Shown one piece after another: positions 29,652-37,860 of a DNA stretch of 64,000 nucleotides (its first letter is position 1; the number at the start of each line of letters is the position of its first letter). The notes under the pieces were generated by a model. It had not been told where the DNA came from and did no database searches. It saw only the letters and a program-made list of their open reading frames with translations. Where the stretch lies: positions 248,001 to 312,000 of the forward strand of contig NZ_BCZA01000001.1 in NCBI RefSeq assembly GCF_001598475.1, given 5' to 3'. The translations under genes and the position numbers were made by a program. Source of the DNA: Pantoea agglomerans NBRC 102470. Lineage in GTDB: Bacteria; Pseudomonadota; Gammaproteobacteria; Enterobacterales; Enterobacteriaceae.

Positions 29652-30712
29652 TACCCCACCAGCTTCGCCACGGCCTGCCCGACCTCATCGGCCTTGATCG
29701 TTGCCATCGGATGCTGTGAGGCGGTTTTATCCGGACGGTGGATAATGATGTGGCGATCGCTGTCCTGGCAGGGACCGGTATAGCGCGGATTGGCGGTGGA
29801 GAACAGGCTGACCGTTGGCGTCTGTGCGGCCACGGCGATGTGCAGTGGACCGGTGTCCCCGGTAACCAGCACATCCAGCGTGCGAATCAGGCTAATCAGG
29901 CCGCTGAGATTCGTTTTACCCGCCATCGGGGTCACACGCTGACGGTAGTGCAGGGGCAGGCTTTCAATAAATTCCTGCTCAAGAGGCTGCTCAGCGGCGG
30001 TGCCGGTAACGATAATTTCCGTGTCAGGCCAGCGTTCAAGCAAGGCTGTCGCCAGCTGGCTGAAGGAGGCCAGTGGCCAGCGGCGAATATCTTTTGATGC
30101 CCCTAACTGAAAACCGATACGGCGATGGTCAGCCTTTGCAGTCGGACTGTTGTTCAGTGCCGGAAGGTGCATCCGGGTCTGCTCTGTCTCTGCGCCCAGG
30201 ACTTCAATCAGTTTCAGCTTACGCTTGATGGTATGGTCATCGAAATAGCCTGAATAGTGATCGAGATATTTATTTAGCAGAGGCGATTCGCGGCCGTAAT
30301 GATCGCGCACAATCACCTTACTGCCGGTCAGTACCGAGCTCATAATATCGTAGGGGAAATGGGCGTGTAATATTACTGACAGGTCAGGTTTCTGGCGGCG
30401 CAGTTTGAAAAAAAGTGGCAGGAAATTCGCCAGTTTGTTATCCCAGATATAGATCTGATCAAACCAGTTATAACGGCTGACGAGATCCTTATTTTTCTTG
30501 CTGGAAACCAGAATAAATTTGCTGGTGGGAAAGCGATTTTTCAGGCTCCAGATAGCCGGCGTATTCATCAGAAAATCGCCCAGTGCCGTGGTGGAGTATA
30601 TCACCACTGTTTGTGGGGCCAGGTCGTGCAAGGCCTGTGGTTTTGTTCTGCTGGAAAATCGAGAATAGAGCGTTAAAAGTCGGTCTATCAGATAAATCTT
30701 TTTTTTCTTCAC
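29651..30712 (-). CDS. Glycosyltransferase family 9 (second copy)
   Basis: This 353-residue GT9 enzyme has a basic, lysine-rich start (MKKKKIYLIDRLL) and the motifs VVIYSTTALGDFLMNTPAIW (nucleotide-sugar side) and LVTGDTGPLHIAVAAQTPTV (C-terminal D-X-GP-X-HIA motif). It differs strongly from the GT9 at 28312. The 5' third is AT-rich compared with the rest. It is followed by the coupled DUF1493-like gene and converges with the other GT9. The substrate cannot be told from sequence. Confidence 0.85.
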   Translation of the reverse strand: MKKKKIYLIDRLLTLYSRFSSRTKPQALHDLAPQTVVIYSTTALGDFLMNTPAIWSLKNRFPTSKFILVSSKKNKDLVSRYNWFDQIYIWDNKLANFLPLFFKLRRQKPDLSVILHAHFPYDIMSSVLTGSKVIVRDHYGRESPLLNKYLDHYSGYFDDHTIKRKLKLIEVLGAETEQTRMHLPALNNSPTAKADHRRIGFQLGASKDIRRWPLASFSQLATALLERWPDTEIIVTGTAAEQPLEQEFIESLPLHYRQRVTPMAGKTNLSGLISLIRTLDVLVTGDTGPLHIAVAAQTPTVSLFSTANPRYTGPCQDSDRHIIIHRPDKTASQHPMATIKADEVGQAVAKLVG

Positions 30713-31013
30713 GTCTGAATTCTCTTGAATTTACCAATGTTATTAACAGGGAAATATTATGGAGTGTTAGAGATTAACGCTACAGAGAAAGTTCATTATG
30801 ACAGGATGTTTTTTTCAGTCATTGAGTTTTTGTTTGAAATACACTCGCTTTCTGGTTTAAATAAAAATGAACTTTAATTTTTTGTTATTTGGAAGATGTT
30901 TTATGTGCACTTTTATTAATGAATGATTACGGCTTGTAATTCTATGAAAAACTAATAGCAGGTTAATTATTAGCGGGATTATTCTGTGACTTCTATCTAT
31001 TAAAAAACATGCG
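30713..31013. other. AT-rich gene-free stretch
   Basis: These 301 bases are strongly AT-rich with T and A runs, and no supported gene is seen. They probably hold the promoter of the minus-strand glycosyltransferase. Possible H-NS-bound DNA is an inference from base composition only. Confidence 0.5.
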
Positions 31014-31043
31014 ATAAAACAAACCCCGGCACGTGTGCCGGGG
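31014..31043 (-). terminator. Terminator after the small lipoprotein gene
   Basis: On the minus strand the 9-bp stem CCCCGGCAC/GTGCCGGGG with a 2-base loop is followed by TTTGTTTTA. Confidence 0.75.
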
Positions 31044-31050
31044 CAGGGTA

Positions 31051-31221
31051 TTACGACTGTGGCTGACCCACCGGGCCTGAACCCAGCGTACCGCCCGGTG
31101 ACGACTGACCGCTTGGTGCATGAGGGCGGCCATCATCTTTAATCGCATCGCTCTTCTGCGAGCAGCCCGCCAGAGAGGTTAAGGTCGCTGCAACCAGCAG
31201 CAGGGCAGGAAATGTTTTCAT
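31051..31221 (-). CDS. Small lipoprotein, 56 residues
   Basis: Translation gives MKTFPALLLVAATLTSLAGC followed by a short hydrophilic, Gly/Pro/Ser/Gln-rich tail ending GPVGQPQS. The first 20 residues are a lipoprotein signal peptide with lipobox LAGC, so the mature protein would be a lipidated peptide of about 37 residues. AAGG lies 6 bases before the ATG, and a good terminator follows the stop. Ser after Cys suggests sorting to the outer membrane. I do not know the family. Confidence 0.7.
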   Translation of the reverse strand: MKTFPALLLVAATLTSLAGCSQKSDAIKDDGRPHAPSGQSSPGGTLGSGPVGQPQS

Positions 31222-31341
31222 AAGGTCACCTTGATGTTGTCAGAAAGAGACGAAACCAGACTAAGCATAGATACTTACCGCATTCTGGCCTGAAAAGGCT
31301 TATCTTTCAGATGTTTCTCAGCCGGCGGAGAGAGTCCAGGC

Positions 31342-31372
31342 AAAAAAAAACGGAAGCCAGTGGCTCCCGTTC
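31342..31372 (-). terminator. Terminator after the CsbD-like gene
   Basis: On the minus strand AACGGGAGCCA/GGCTTCCGTT forms a stem followed by nine T residues. Confidence 0.8.
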
Positions 31373-31390
31373 TGTTGACGTTCAGCGCTA

Positions 31391-31639
31391 TTACTTGCGG
31401 CCCAGCAGGAAGCCGATAAATACGCCAACGCCTGCAGCAACGGCCAGACCTGCAACAGGATTGGATTGAACCTGATCCTTGATACAGTCAGCAGCATCGC
31501 GGGCAGCATAGCTTGCCTGGTTGGTGTAACGGCGTGCTGCGCCTTTAGCCTGATGCTCAGATGAACCGGTTGCTGCACCCCATTGTTCCTGAACTGCGCC
31601 AGCGGCTTCTTTTACTTTATCTTCGATTTTTCCTGACAT
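31391..31639 (-). CDS. CsbD-family stress protein with C-terminal membrane anchor
   Basis: The 82-residue protein begins MSGKIEDKVKEAAGAVQEQWG, a CsbD-like motif. It ends with the hydrophobic glycine-rich helix AVAAGVGVFIGFLLGRK, as in YqjD/ElaB (DUF883) proteins that bind ribosomes at the membrane in stationary phase. It has an AGGAGC ribosome site 5 bases upstream and a strong terminator. A role in general stress is inferred from the families. Confidence 0.75.
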   Translation of the reverse strand: MSGKIEDKVKEAAGAVQEQWGAATGSSEHQAKGAARRYTNQASYAARDAADCIKDQVQSNPVAGLAVAAGVGVFIGFLLGRK

Positions 31640-31851
31640 TTATTGCTCCTTGGTTTTGAGTGAGACCCTCAAAGCGTAGCAAAGATAGTGAATTCTGCTC
31701 CTCCAGCGGAGGAAAATGGGCTAAAAAATCATTTCTGGCTGTTAATGGCGCTGCGTTTGCGGGTAAGGGATTTACTGTCTAGCCTTTGGAAAGAGAGGCG
31801 CACTCAGGCGCTGCCACAGCCATAGTCAAAGCTACAGCCGGAGGATAAGCA

Positions 31852-32064
31852 ATGAAACGTGATGCACTGAATGATGACGACTATGACGAAGTCTGCCGGG
31901 TCATTGGCGATGCGGTCATTGTGCTGTCGGAGCGCGGCCATGACACCCGCCGTGGCGAAATCTACGACCTGCTTAAACGTATACGTCAGCAGCGGGCCCA
32001 CAGTGAACGGGATGAGCAGCGGATGCTGGATCATGCTATCCGGCTGATTAAGCCTGAGGTTTAG
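31852..32064 (+). CDS. FumD/DUF2767-like small protein
   Basis: The 70-residue charged protein has DDDYDEVCRVIGDAVIVLSERG and a C-terminal helix MLDHAIRLI. It follows the layout of E. coli FumD (YdiH; DELYREMCRVVGKVVLEMRDLG...). FumD was reported to have fumarase activity although it is very small; here I would claim only the family. GGAGGAT lies 7 bases before the ATG. It is flanked by unrelated small genes. Confidence 0.6.
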   Translation: MKRDALNDDDYDEVCRVIGDAVIVLSERGHDTRRGEIYDLLKRIRQQRAHSERDEQRMLDHAIRLIKPEV

Positions 32065-32084
32065 CATAGTGCGGAAACGCTGCG

Positions 32085-33095
32085 CTACTGCAGCAGCACG
32101 CCCTGAATCAGACTGGCCTCAACAATCGTAACCTCATTAATTTTCAGCGCCTGCATATAACCTTCAACCAGTAAGAGATTGCTGACATCAGTGGCCCGGT
32201 AGTCGCCCGGGAGTTCACTGTCGCCTTTCCAGACCTGCTGCTGCGACAGCTGACTTAATGTCGTCAGGCTGTAACGATGGGGTTTGCCCGGTAACTGATT
32301 GCGGATTGAAAAACCATGGACGCCGCCGATGCCAATGACCCGACGGCTCGCCAGATCCTGTTTAATCTGCGGACTGACCTCATTAGCGGCATAAAATTGC
32401 ACAAAGCGCAGCACCGACTGCCGCCAGGAGCCAATCGGATTAGGGGATTTGGCCTCCGGGCTGTTCTTCAGCACCGTCAGAATAAAGTTTTTCAGCGTCA
32501 ATGAGGCCAGTTTGCCCTGATAGATATCCGCAACCGGCTGACCCGCCTGCTGTCGCCAGGCAGTCATCTGCATCGATCCCCCACCAATATCCCAGACCAG
32601 CAGTTGCTCATCACGGATCGCCGGATCGTTAAGCGCGGCTTTAGCAGAGAGGAAACCGAGTTTCGCTTCCTGCTGCTGCGAGATGATGCTGATTTGCGCA
32701 CCGGTCTGGCGCTGCAACTGATCGATGACCGCCTGTCCGTTGCTGGCGTTGCGGAACACCGCGGTGGCAACGCCGCTGATGCGCTGTGGATGAAAGCGCC
32801 GTGCCTGCGTTAAAAGCTGCTGCAGGGCAGCGGCACCTTCATGAGTCATTGCCGGGCTGAGCTGATTATCTGTTGAATGCGCTAAGGCCTCGTTCCATGC
32901 CACGGCGCGCTGATCCTGATACAGCATCTTTTCGATGCGCAGCTGGCAGACATTGACACGGGCTACCGCAATTTTGGTGGTGCCGGAACCGATATCCAGA
33001 CCGGCGCGAATTTGCTGGCAACGATCGGCCTGGACAGCAGCGGCAAAAAGCAGTGAGCAGAACAGCGTGACAGCAGACAGTGCAGCAGAACGCAT
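32085..33095 (-). CDS. Exported Ppx/GppA-family phosphatase homologue
   Basis: The 336-residue protein carries a signal peptide (VTLFCSLLFAAAVQA before DRCQQ). An actin-fold Ppx/GppA domain follows: DIGSGTTKIAVA (phosphate 1), VATAVFRNASNG, WDIGGGSMQMTAW (phosphate 2) and IGIGGVHGFSI. Cytoplasmic members hydrolyse polyphosphate or pppGpp; a periplasmic one must act on something else, or on extracellular polyphosphate. The C-terminal domain of GppA is absent. It lies 23 bases after the gene at 33119 and probably forms an operon with it. Confidence 0.75.
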   Translation of the reverse strand: MRSAALSAVTLFCSLLFAAAVQADRCQQIRAGLDIGSGTTKIAVARVNVCQLRIEKMLYQDQRAVAWNEALAHSTDNQLSPAMTHEGAAALQQLLTQARRFHPQRISGVATAVFRNASNGQAVIDQLQRQTGAQISIISQQQEAKLGFLSAKAALNDPAIRDEQLLVWDIGGGSMQMTAWRQQAGQPVADIYQGKLASLTLKNFILTVLKNSPEAKSPNPIGSWRQSVLRFVQFYAANEVSPQIKQDLASRRVIGIGGVHGFSIRNQLPGKPHRYSLTTLSQLSQQQVWKGDSELPGDYRATDVSNLLLVEGYMQALKINEVTIVEASLIQGVLLQ

Positions 33096-33118
33096 AGCGA
33101 CTCCGGGGGCAATGAAGA

Positions 33119-33676
33119 TCAGAGTGAACGGGCGGCGACGCAGGCCGGATAGACGCTCACCAGGAAGTGACGCAGATGATCAAAACACCATTCGGCGTCA
33201 TCCGCCTGCGGGCAATAGAACTGAATAGTGATCTTTTCATAATCGCGCTGACGCTGGCGCAGCGGTGACCAGCTCCAGTCGAGTACCGAACGGGCATAAT
33301 TGACCAGCGTCTCCGCGGGCATCTGATGTTGCTGCTCCTGCCCGGTCAGGTAGCGATAAAAGTTCGCTTCCAGCTGCAGCGCCTCCTCAAAGCCGTGTTG
33401 CGGCAGGTCGGGACGAAAAGCCACATCGATAAAGCCACAGACCGCATCTGCCTGCTGCTGCCAGTCGCAGGCCAGGGTCATAAACAGCCCCTCCTGCAGA
33501 TTGATCTCCTCGACCAGCCGCCGCAGATTCACTGAATGGTTCAGCACCGCGATCTCCTCAAGGCGACCAGTTTCCAGCGTCAGATCAAAGCCACAGGGAT
33601 TCACGGAGCCATCCGCATTGCGGGTGGCGGGGAAGGGGAAGTCGATATAACCGTTGTTATCCAGACGCTTTTCCAT
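33119..33676 (-). CDS. Conserved protein of unknown function
   Basis: From the ATG at 33676 the product has 185 residues, acidic and Trp-rich, with no signal or membrane segment. The frame extends to a TTG at 33709 but the ATG is preferred. Features are NGYIDFPFPATRNADGSVNP near the start and LDWSWSPLRQRQRDYEKITI later. I do not recognise it. The gene for the exported Ppx/GppA homologue follows 23 bases later. Confidence 0.6.
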   Translation of the reverse strand: MEKRLDNNGYIDFPFPATRNADGSVNPCGFDLTLETGRLEEIAVLNHSVNLRRLVEEINLQEGLFMTLACDWQQQADAVCGFIDVAFRPDLPQHGFEEALQLEANFYRYLTGQEQQHQMPAETLVNYARSVLDWSWSPLRQRQRDYEKITIQFYCPQADDAEWCFDHLRHFLVSVYPACVAARSL

Positions 33677-33737
33677 CGGGGAGACCTGCTGCTTGACGTT
33701 TCCTGACAATAAACCATCTGGCAGCAGGATTCATCCC

Positions 33738-34067
33738 TTATGGACAGGTCCAGGTGATTTGGGTGTCCTGGTAAGGGTTGATCAGGCGGAACTGCTTATC
33801 TGACAGGCGCTGCGCGTAATAGCCCTCAGGCGTGACGGCGGAGGGAACATATTTAAAGCGATCCAGCGACTGCAGCGGGCCACTCTTAACGCTGACCTTA
33901 TCCCGGGTCACGGTGAAGCTATTAACCAGATCAAAAATCACGCCCTGGGTATGCCCCATCGACTGACCATAAATTGTCGAGACCTCACCCGGACATTCCA
34001 CCCCTTTCGGGCCAGATGAACATCCAGTCACCATCGCGATGAGGATAAAAATGCTGAGACGCATCAT
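33738..34067 (-). CDS. Lipoprotein of unknown function
   Basis: The 109-residue protein starts MMRLSIFILIAMVTGCSSGP, a lipoprotein signal with lipobox VTGC. The mature part is a small beta-rich domain with two further cysteines (VECPG and the final WTCP) that could form a disulphide in the periplasm. Serine after the lipid cysteine predicts outer-membrane sorting. No family name is offered. Confidence 0.65.
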   Translation of the reverse strand: MMRLSIFILIAMVTGCSSGPKGVECPGEVSTIYGQSMGHTQGVIFDLVNSFTVTRDKVSVKSGPLQSLDRFKYVPSAVTPEGYYAQRLSDKQFRLINPYQDTQITWTCP

Positions 34068-34278
34068 GATTTTCTACCTGCTTCAATCCTTGGGAGTTTC
34101 GTGGCGCAGAGTCTATCCTGCTGCGTCACTGATTACTTAATCATAGCAGTTTACGCTGCGCTTCCTGTTTGAGATTTGTTTAATCGTTAAGCAACAGGAA
34201 TGTAAAAGGGTGACTTTGCTTATCAATAAACGTTATTCTTGGCTCCTTTGCGCACCACTTAGGCAAATTCAGGGATAA

Positions 34279-34461
34279 ATGATGAACGAAGAAGAAGCAA
34301 GTCTAATGATTATTCGCCATGCGATTGACCAGTTAGAAGCCGATAAGAAGCAACAGGTGATCGCTTGTTCAGCGGATATACGTGCAGCAATGCAGGCTTA
34401 TGATAGCGAGAATGCCGGGCTGGCACTGATGTTAGTGGCCGCCGAGGTAGCAGCCGAATAA
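34279..34461 (+). CDS. Small acidic helical protein
   Basis: The 60-residue product, beginning MMNEEEASLMIIRHAIDQLE and ending LALMLVAAEVAAE, is likely helical. AGGGA lies 4-5 bases before the ATG pair and a terminator-like hairpin follows. The family is unknown; it may be one of the many small stress-regulated proteins of this group. Confidence 0.55.
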   Translation: MMNEEEASLMIIRHAIDQLEADKKQQVIACSADIRAAMQAYDSENAGLALMLVAAEVAAE

Positions 34462-34465
34462 TCAT

Positions 34466-34515
34466 ATCCGGTCAGTGTGGCAGCCTGTTACGCTGGCCGG
34501 ATTACTTTATTTTTT
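34466..34515 (+). terminator. Terminator after the gene at 34279-34461
   Basis: The stem ATCCGGTCAG/CTGGCCGGAT (one G-T pair) has a 17-base loop and is followed by TACTTTATTTTTT. Confidence 0.65.
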
Positions 34516-34645
34516 CTCAACTTTCAGATTTCTTCGCACGCCGATTCTATCTTGCAATGGTCTTGCTGCGGGTTGCCCCGCGTCCCTTCTCTGTCCTGTG
34601 ATGTGTTAAGCTAAAAAACCTCAATAAAATCAGCGGAGACACAGC

Positions 34646-35029
34646 ATGAAGGCAGCGTTAATTGCCCTGGGCCTGCTGGCCTGTCACATCGCACCCGCCT
34701 GGAGCGAGACGGAATTTCAGCTTAACTGTCCCGGCCGGACAACCATGACCGTTTCGCGTGCCGAATATGGTTTAACCACGTTAATGTGGCCGCCGGGGCA
34801 TTTCCAGATTGCCGCTGGTCAGCAGCGTACCCGTTTAGAGGCGGGTGATAAGGTGGCGATTACCCGCTTTCGCAATGGCGATCAGCTGATTGTGAACCAG
34901 CGCAGCCAGGCGACCTTTTTTGTCTACCGCGACAGCGATAAACTGCTGCCCTGCAGCCGCAGCGAAAAACGCGATGTTGATGCGTTGAGCCTGGAGCGCT
35001 ACGACGATCGTCAGCACTCCGACACTTAA
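34646..35029 (+). CDS. Exported protein of unknown function
   Basis: The 127-residue protein has a signal peptide (KAALIALGLLACHIAPAWS) followed by ETEFQLNCPGRTTMTVSRAEYG. The mature domain has two cysteines (LNCPG and LLPCS) that may form a disulphide, and a charged C-terminus. It should be periplasmic. It lies 14 bases before the acetyltransferase gene, a possible operon. Confidence 0.65.
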   Translation: MKAALIALGLLACHIAPAWSETEFQLNCPGRTTMTVSRAEYGLTTLMWPPGHFQIAAGQQRTRLEAGDKVAITRFRNGDQLIVNQRSQATFFVYRDSDKLLPCSRSEKRDVDALSLERYDDRQHSDT

Positions 35030-35043
35030 CCCCCGGAGCCACT

Positions 35044-35457
35044 ATGCAACCCGAGATTACCGATAAGGTCACGACGCAGGATCTGGATGAAGTCAGGCTG
35101 GGTCTGACTGCGTTCAACAGCAAATATATTAATATTGATGAGATCAGATCGATCGGCGTGTTTATTCGTGATGACCAGGGCCGAAAGCTGGCCGGACTGA
35201 CCGGATCAACCGCCGGAAACTGGCTGCGGATTGATATGCTGTGGGTGAGTGAGGCGCTACGCGGGCAGGGGGCGGGCAGCAAGCTGATGCAGGCGGCAGA
35301 GCAGGAGGCGCGGGATCGCGGCTGCCACTTTGCCCAGGTGGATACCGCCAGTTTTCAGGCGCGGCCGTTTTATGAAAAGCTTGGCTATACGCTGCGCTTC
35401 AGCCTGGATAACTATCCGCGGCATCATCAGCGCCACTATCTGACGAAAGCACTGTAA
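35044..35457 (+). CDS. GNAT-family N-acetyltransferase
   Basis: The 137-residue protein has the acetyl-CoA P-loop motif RGQGAGSKLMQAAEQEA, preceded by a strand LRIDMLWVSEALRG and followed by the AQVDTASFQARPFYEKLGY motif B. All are usual for small GNAT enzymes that acetylate amines or small molecules. The acceptor is not predictable. Its stop abuts the convergent MBL-fold gene (0-base gap). Confidence 0.85.
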   Translation: MQPEITDKVTTQDLDEVRLGLTAFNSKYINIDEIRSIGVFIRDDQGRKLAGLTGSTAGNWLRIDMLWVSEALRGQGAGSKLMQAAEQEARDRGCHFAQVDTASFQARPFYEKLGYTLRFSLDNYPRHHQRHYLTKAL

Positions 35458-36120
35458 TCAGAACAACGGTTGCTGACGCAAATCCAGCGGATGCTGTTCT
35501 GCTTCATCAATCGCGGCCAGCCAGCTCTGCAGCGTAACTTTTTTCCAGGAGAGATGCCCGCGCGTGGTACTCATCAGCACCACGTCGGGACGCAGGGAGC
35601 GGTAAAACTCCAGCGTCTGGCTCAGCTCAGCCGGATTACTGTCCGGCACCAGCACCGTGATCCAGCGGTCATGCGAACGCGTCACGGTATCGCCAACAAA
35701 CAGATAGGTCAGCCCCAGCGGCGAGGTGTAGAGATAGCTGCAACTGCCCGGTGTGTGTCCTGGCGTTGGCAGCAGATGGAAATCCCCGAAGTGCGTCTCC
35801 TGCTGCGAAAAGGTGTCATCAGGCTCAGCAAAACGGCTGATGGGGCCCAGCGATCGGCTATGGCAGTAAAGTGCGCTGCTGAAGCGCTGCTGGATCAGCG
35901 CCGCACCGGGCGCGGATTCATGCCAGTGGGTGAGGTAGTGGCGGATCACGCCGCCGGTATCGGCCATGACTTCATGATCGAGCGGGTTTTCTACGCGGCC
36001 AATCAACAGATTGCCGCGCGGGTGACGCAGCATAAAGCCATGCATCATCAGGTCATTAACGGCATCTTCCACCGGAAATTCCGGGGTTGAGATCCACAAA
36101 TCGTCATACAACGGCTTCAA
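35458..36120 (-). CDS. Metallo-beta-lactamase-fold hydrolase
   Basis: The 220-residue protein has the MBL-fold motifs HYLTHWHESAPG (H-X-H, with Ser-Ala where many family members have Asp-His), LLPTPGHTPGS, FVGDTVTRSHD and STTRGHLSW. The first metal motif is degenerate, so the metal site or reaction may differ from typical glyoxalase II-like enzymes. No signal peptide is seen. The function is unknown. Confidence 0.75.
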   Translation of the reverse strand: MKPLYDDLWISTPEFPVEDAVNDLMMHGFMLRHPRGNLLIGRVENPLDHEVMADTGGVIRHYLTHWHESAPGAALIQQRFSSALYCHSRSLGPISRFAEPDDTFSQQETHFGDFHLLPTPGHTPGSCSYLYTSPLGLTYLFVGDTVTRSHDRWITVLVPDSNPAELSQTLEFYRSLRPDVVLMSTTRGHLSWKKVTLQSWLAAIDEAEQHPLDLRQQPLF

Positions 36121-36142
36121 TGTCGATCTCCTGAAACAAACG

Positions 36143-37069
36143 CTATTCCCGCAGGACGGGATGCCCGGTCGCCTGCAAACGGGCGTGGCCCTGGCTGACC
36201 GCTAATCGTGCGCTGGCACCCAAAGGCAGTGTTACGGTGTCAGCGGCATGACCAAAATCTAATCCACAAATCAGCGGCAGACCGGTGGTGTCACGCAGTC
36301 GCTGCCAGACGGTGCTGAAGCCAAACCCGTTGTCATATTCTGTCAGGGCTGTGCTGGTGAAGCTGCCGGTAACGATCGCCCGCTGTCGCGCCAGAATGCC
36401 GCTCTGCTGCAGCTGAATCAGCATGCGTTCAATGCGGAACGGATGCTCATTCACATCCTCAATCACCAGAATGCCGTTCTCAAACTGCGGCATCCACGGC
36501 GTGCCAATCAGTGAGCAGATCATCGCCAGATTCCCGCCCCACAGCGTACCCTGCCATTCGCCCTCGTCAGGCGTTTCGCTTTGCCATGTCACCTCTACTG
36601 TAGGTGAAGTCAGTGCCTGCCAGAAGTGGTGAAGGGTAAATTCAGATAAGGTCGCGGCGCCGAAGTTACCGGCCAGCATCGGTGCGCTGAAGGTAATCAG
36701 GCCGACCTGCGCCAGCAGCGCCAGCTGAATCGCGGTGAAGTCGCTGTGGCCGCACAGCGCGAGCGGCTGATTCAGCAGACGGCGTTGCAGGCCGATGTAA
36801 TCGATGGACTCCAGTAACCGGCTGGCACCATAACCGCCACGCACCGCCAGCACCACATCGGGCAGCGTGCTGAGGCTGGCAAGCTGGTTGATATCCGCCA
36901 GGCGCTCCGCGTCCGTACCGGCGAAGCGCTGAAAACGGCGGGTGATCACCTGCTCGTTCTCTACCTGATGGCCGGCCGCGCGCAGTCGTGCAATGCCCTG
37001 CAGCGCCGCAGGCTGATTGTGACAGTAACCGGAGGGGGAGATAAGACGAACTGAACGTGAAATCATCAT
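36143..37069 (-). CDS. ldcA: Muramoyltetrapeptide (L,D-) carboxypeptidase LdcA
   Basis: LdcA removes the terminal D-Ala from recycled murein tetrapeptides in the cytoplasm. The 308-residue protein (E. coli 304) matches the family throughout: LISPSGYC start, AVRGGYGASRLL, the nucleophile Ser in CGHSDFTAIQ, GTLWGGNLAMICSLIGTPWMP, EDVNEHPFRIERM and GLDFGHAADTVTLPLG. It is divergent from emtA, as in E. coli, where both act in murein turnover. Confidence 0.95.
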   Translation of the reverse strand: MMISRSVRLISPSGYCHNQPAALQGIARLRAAGHQVENEQVITRRFQRFAGTDAERLADINQLASLSTLPDVVLAVRGGYGASRLLESIDYIGLQRRLLNQPLALCGHSDFTAIQLALLAQVGLITFSAPMLAGNFGAATLSEFTLHHFWQALTSPTVEVTWQSETPDEGEWQGTLWGGNLAMICSLIGTPWMPQFENGILVIEDVNEHPFRIERMLIQLQQSGILARQRAIVTGSFTSTALTEYDNGFGFSTVWQRLRDTTGLPLICGLDFGHAADTVTLPLGASARLAVSQGHARLQATGHPVLRE

Positions 37070-37230
37070 ACTTTCCTGCTGTTAGCGCCTGACTGACGGC
37101 GATGATGGCGAAAAGCGCCGCTGAAGTCACGGTACGCGCCGCATTTTCATGCATTTAGGATAAACGGTAATTTTGCTCTCAGGCTGCCTGGGTATGATAG
37201 CATTCGCCACAACAGCTACGAGATGAAAAA

Positions 37231-37860
37231 TTGCTGAAAATCCGACACCTTATACTCTCAGCGTTACTCCTGACCGGCTGTGCCAGCGAGCCACCGCATC
37301 ATGCCGTTAAGCAGCGCAACACGCCATTAACTCAGGCACCGCCGTCCAGCGTCAATGGCACCTGGGCGATGTTTACCGAAGATGCCGCCAGTCATTATGG
37401 CGTTGATGAGAAGTTGATCAGCGCCATTATCAGTGTCGAGTCGGGTGGAAATCCGGGCGTGGTGAGCCGTTCAAATGCGGTGGGGCTGATGCAGATTAAA
37501 GCTTCGACCGCCGGGCGCGAAGTCTATCGCACGCTGGGCCGTCGTGGTCAGCCGTCGAATGCCGAGTTGCACGATCCGGCCAAAAATATTGATATCGGCA
37601 CCGCCTATATCCGCATTCTGCAGAACTCCGCGCTGTCGGGCATCCGCGATCCGCTGACCCTGCGCTATGCCACCATCGTCTCTTATGCCAACGGCGCAGG
37701 GGCGTTACTGCGGACTTTCTCCAGCGATCGCGATCGGGCCATTGCGATGATCAATGCGATGTCACCGGATGAGTTCTATCAGCATGTGCAGAACAAGCAT
37801 CCGGCGGCGCAGGCCCCGCGCTATCTGTGGAAAGTCACCACGGCTTACCGCACTATCTGA
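37231..37860 (+). CDS. emtA: Membrane-bound lytic endotransglycosylase EmtA
   Basis: EmtA cuts glycan strands of murein from the outer membrane. The 209-residue product starts at TTG (37231), giving a lipoprotein signal with lipobox LTGC. The SLT domain has the catalytic Glu in ISVESGGNPGVVS, then SNAVGLMQIKAS and the NGAGALLRTFSSDR block typical of EmtA. No ATG is in frame near the start. The gene ends 8 bases into the convergent SorC-type gene. Confidence 0.93.
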   Translation: MLKIRHLILSALLLTGCASEPPHHAVKQRNTPLTQAPPSSVNGTWAMFTEDAASHYGVDEKLISAIISVESGGNPGVVSRSNAVGLMQIKASTAGREVYRTLGRRGQPSNAELHDPAKNIDIGTAYIRILQNSALSGIRDPLTLRYATIVSYANGAGALLRTFSSDRDRAIAMINAMSPDEFYQHVQNKHPAAQAPRYLWKVTTAYRTI

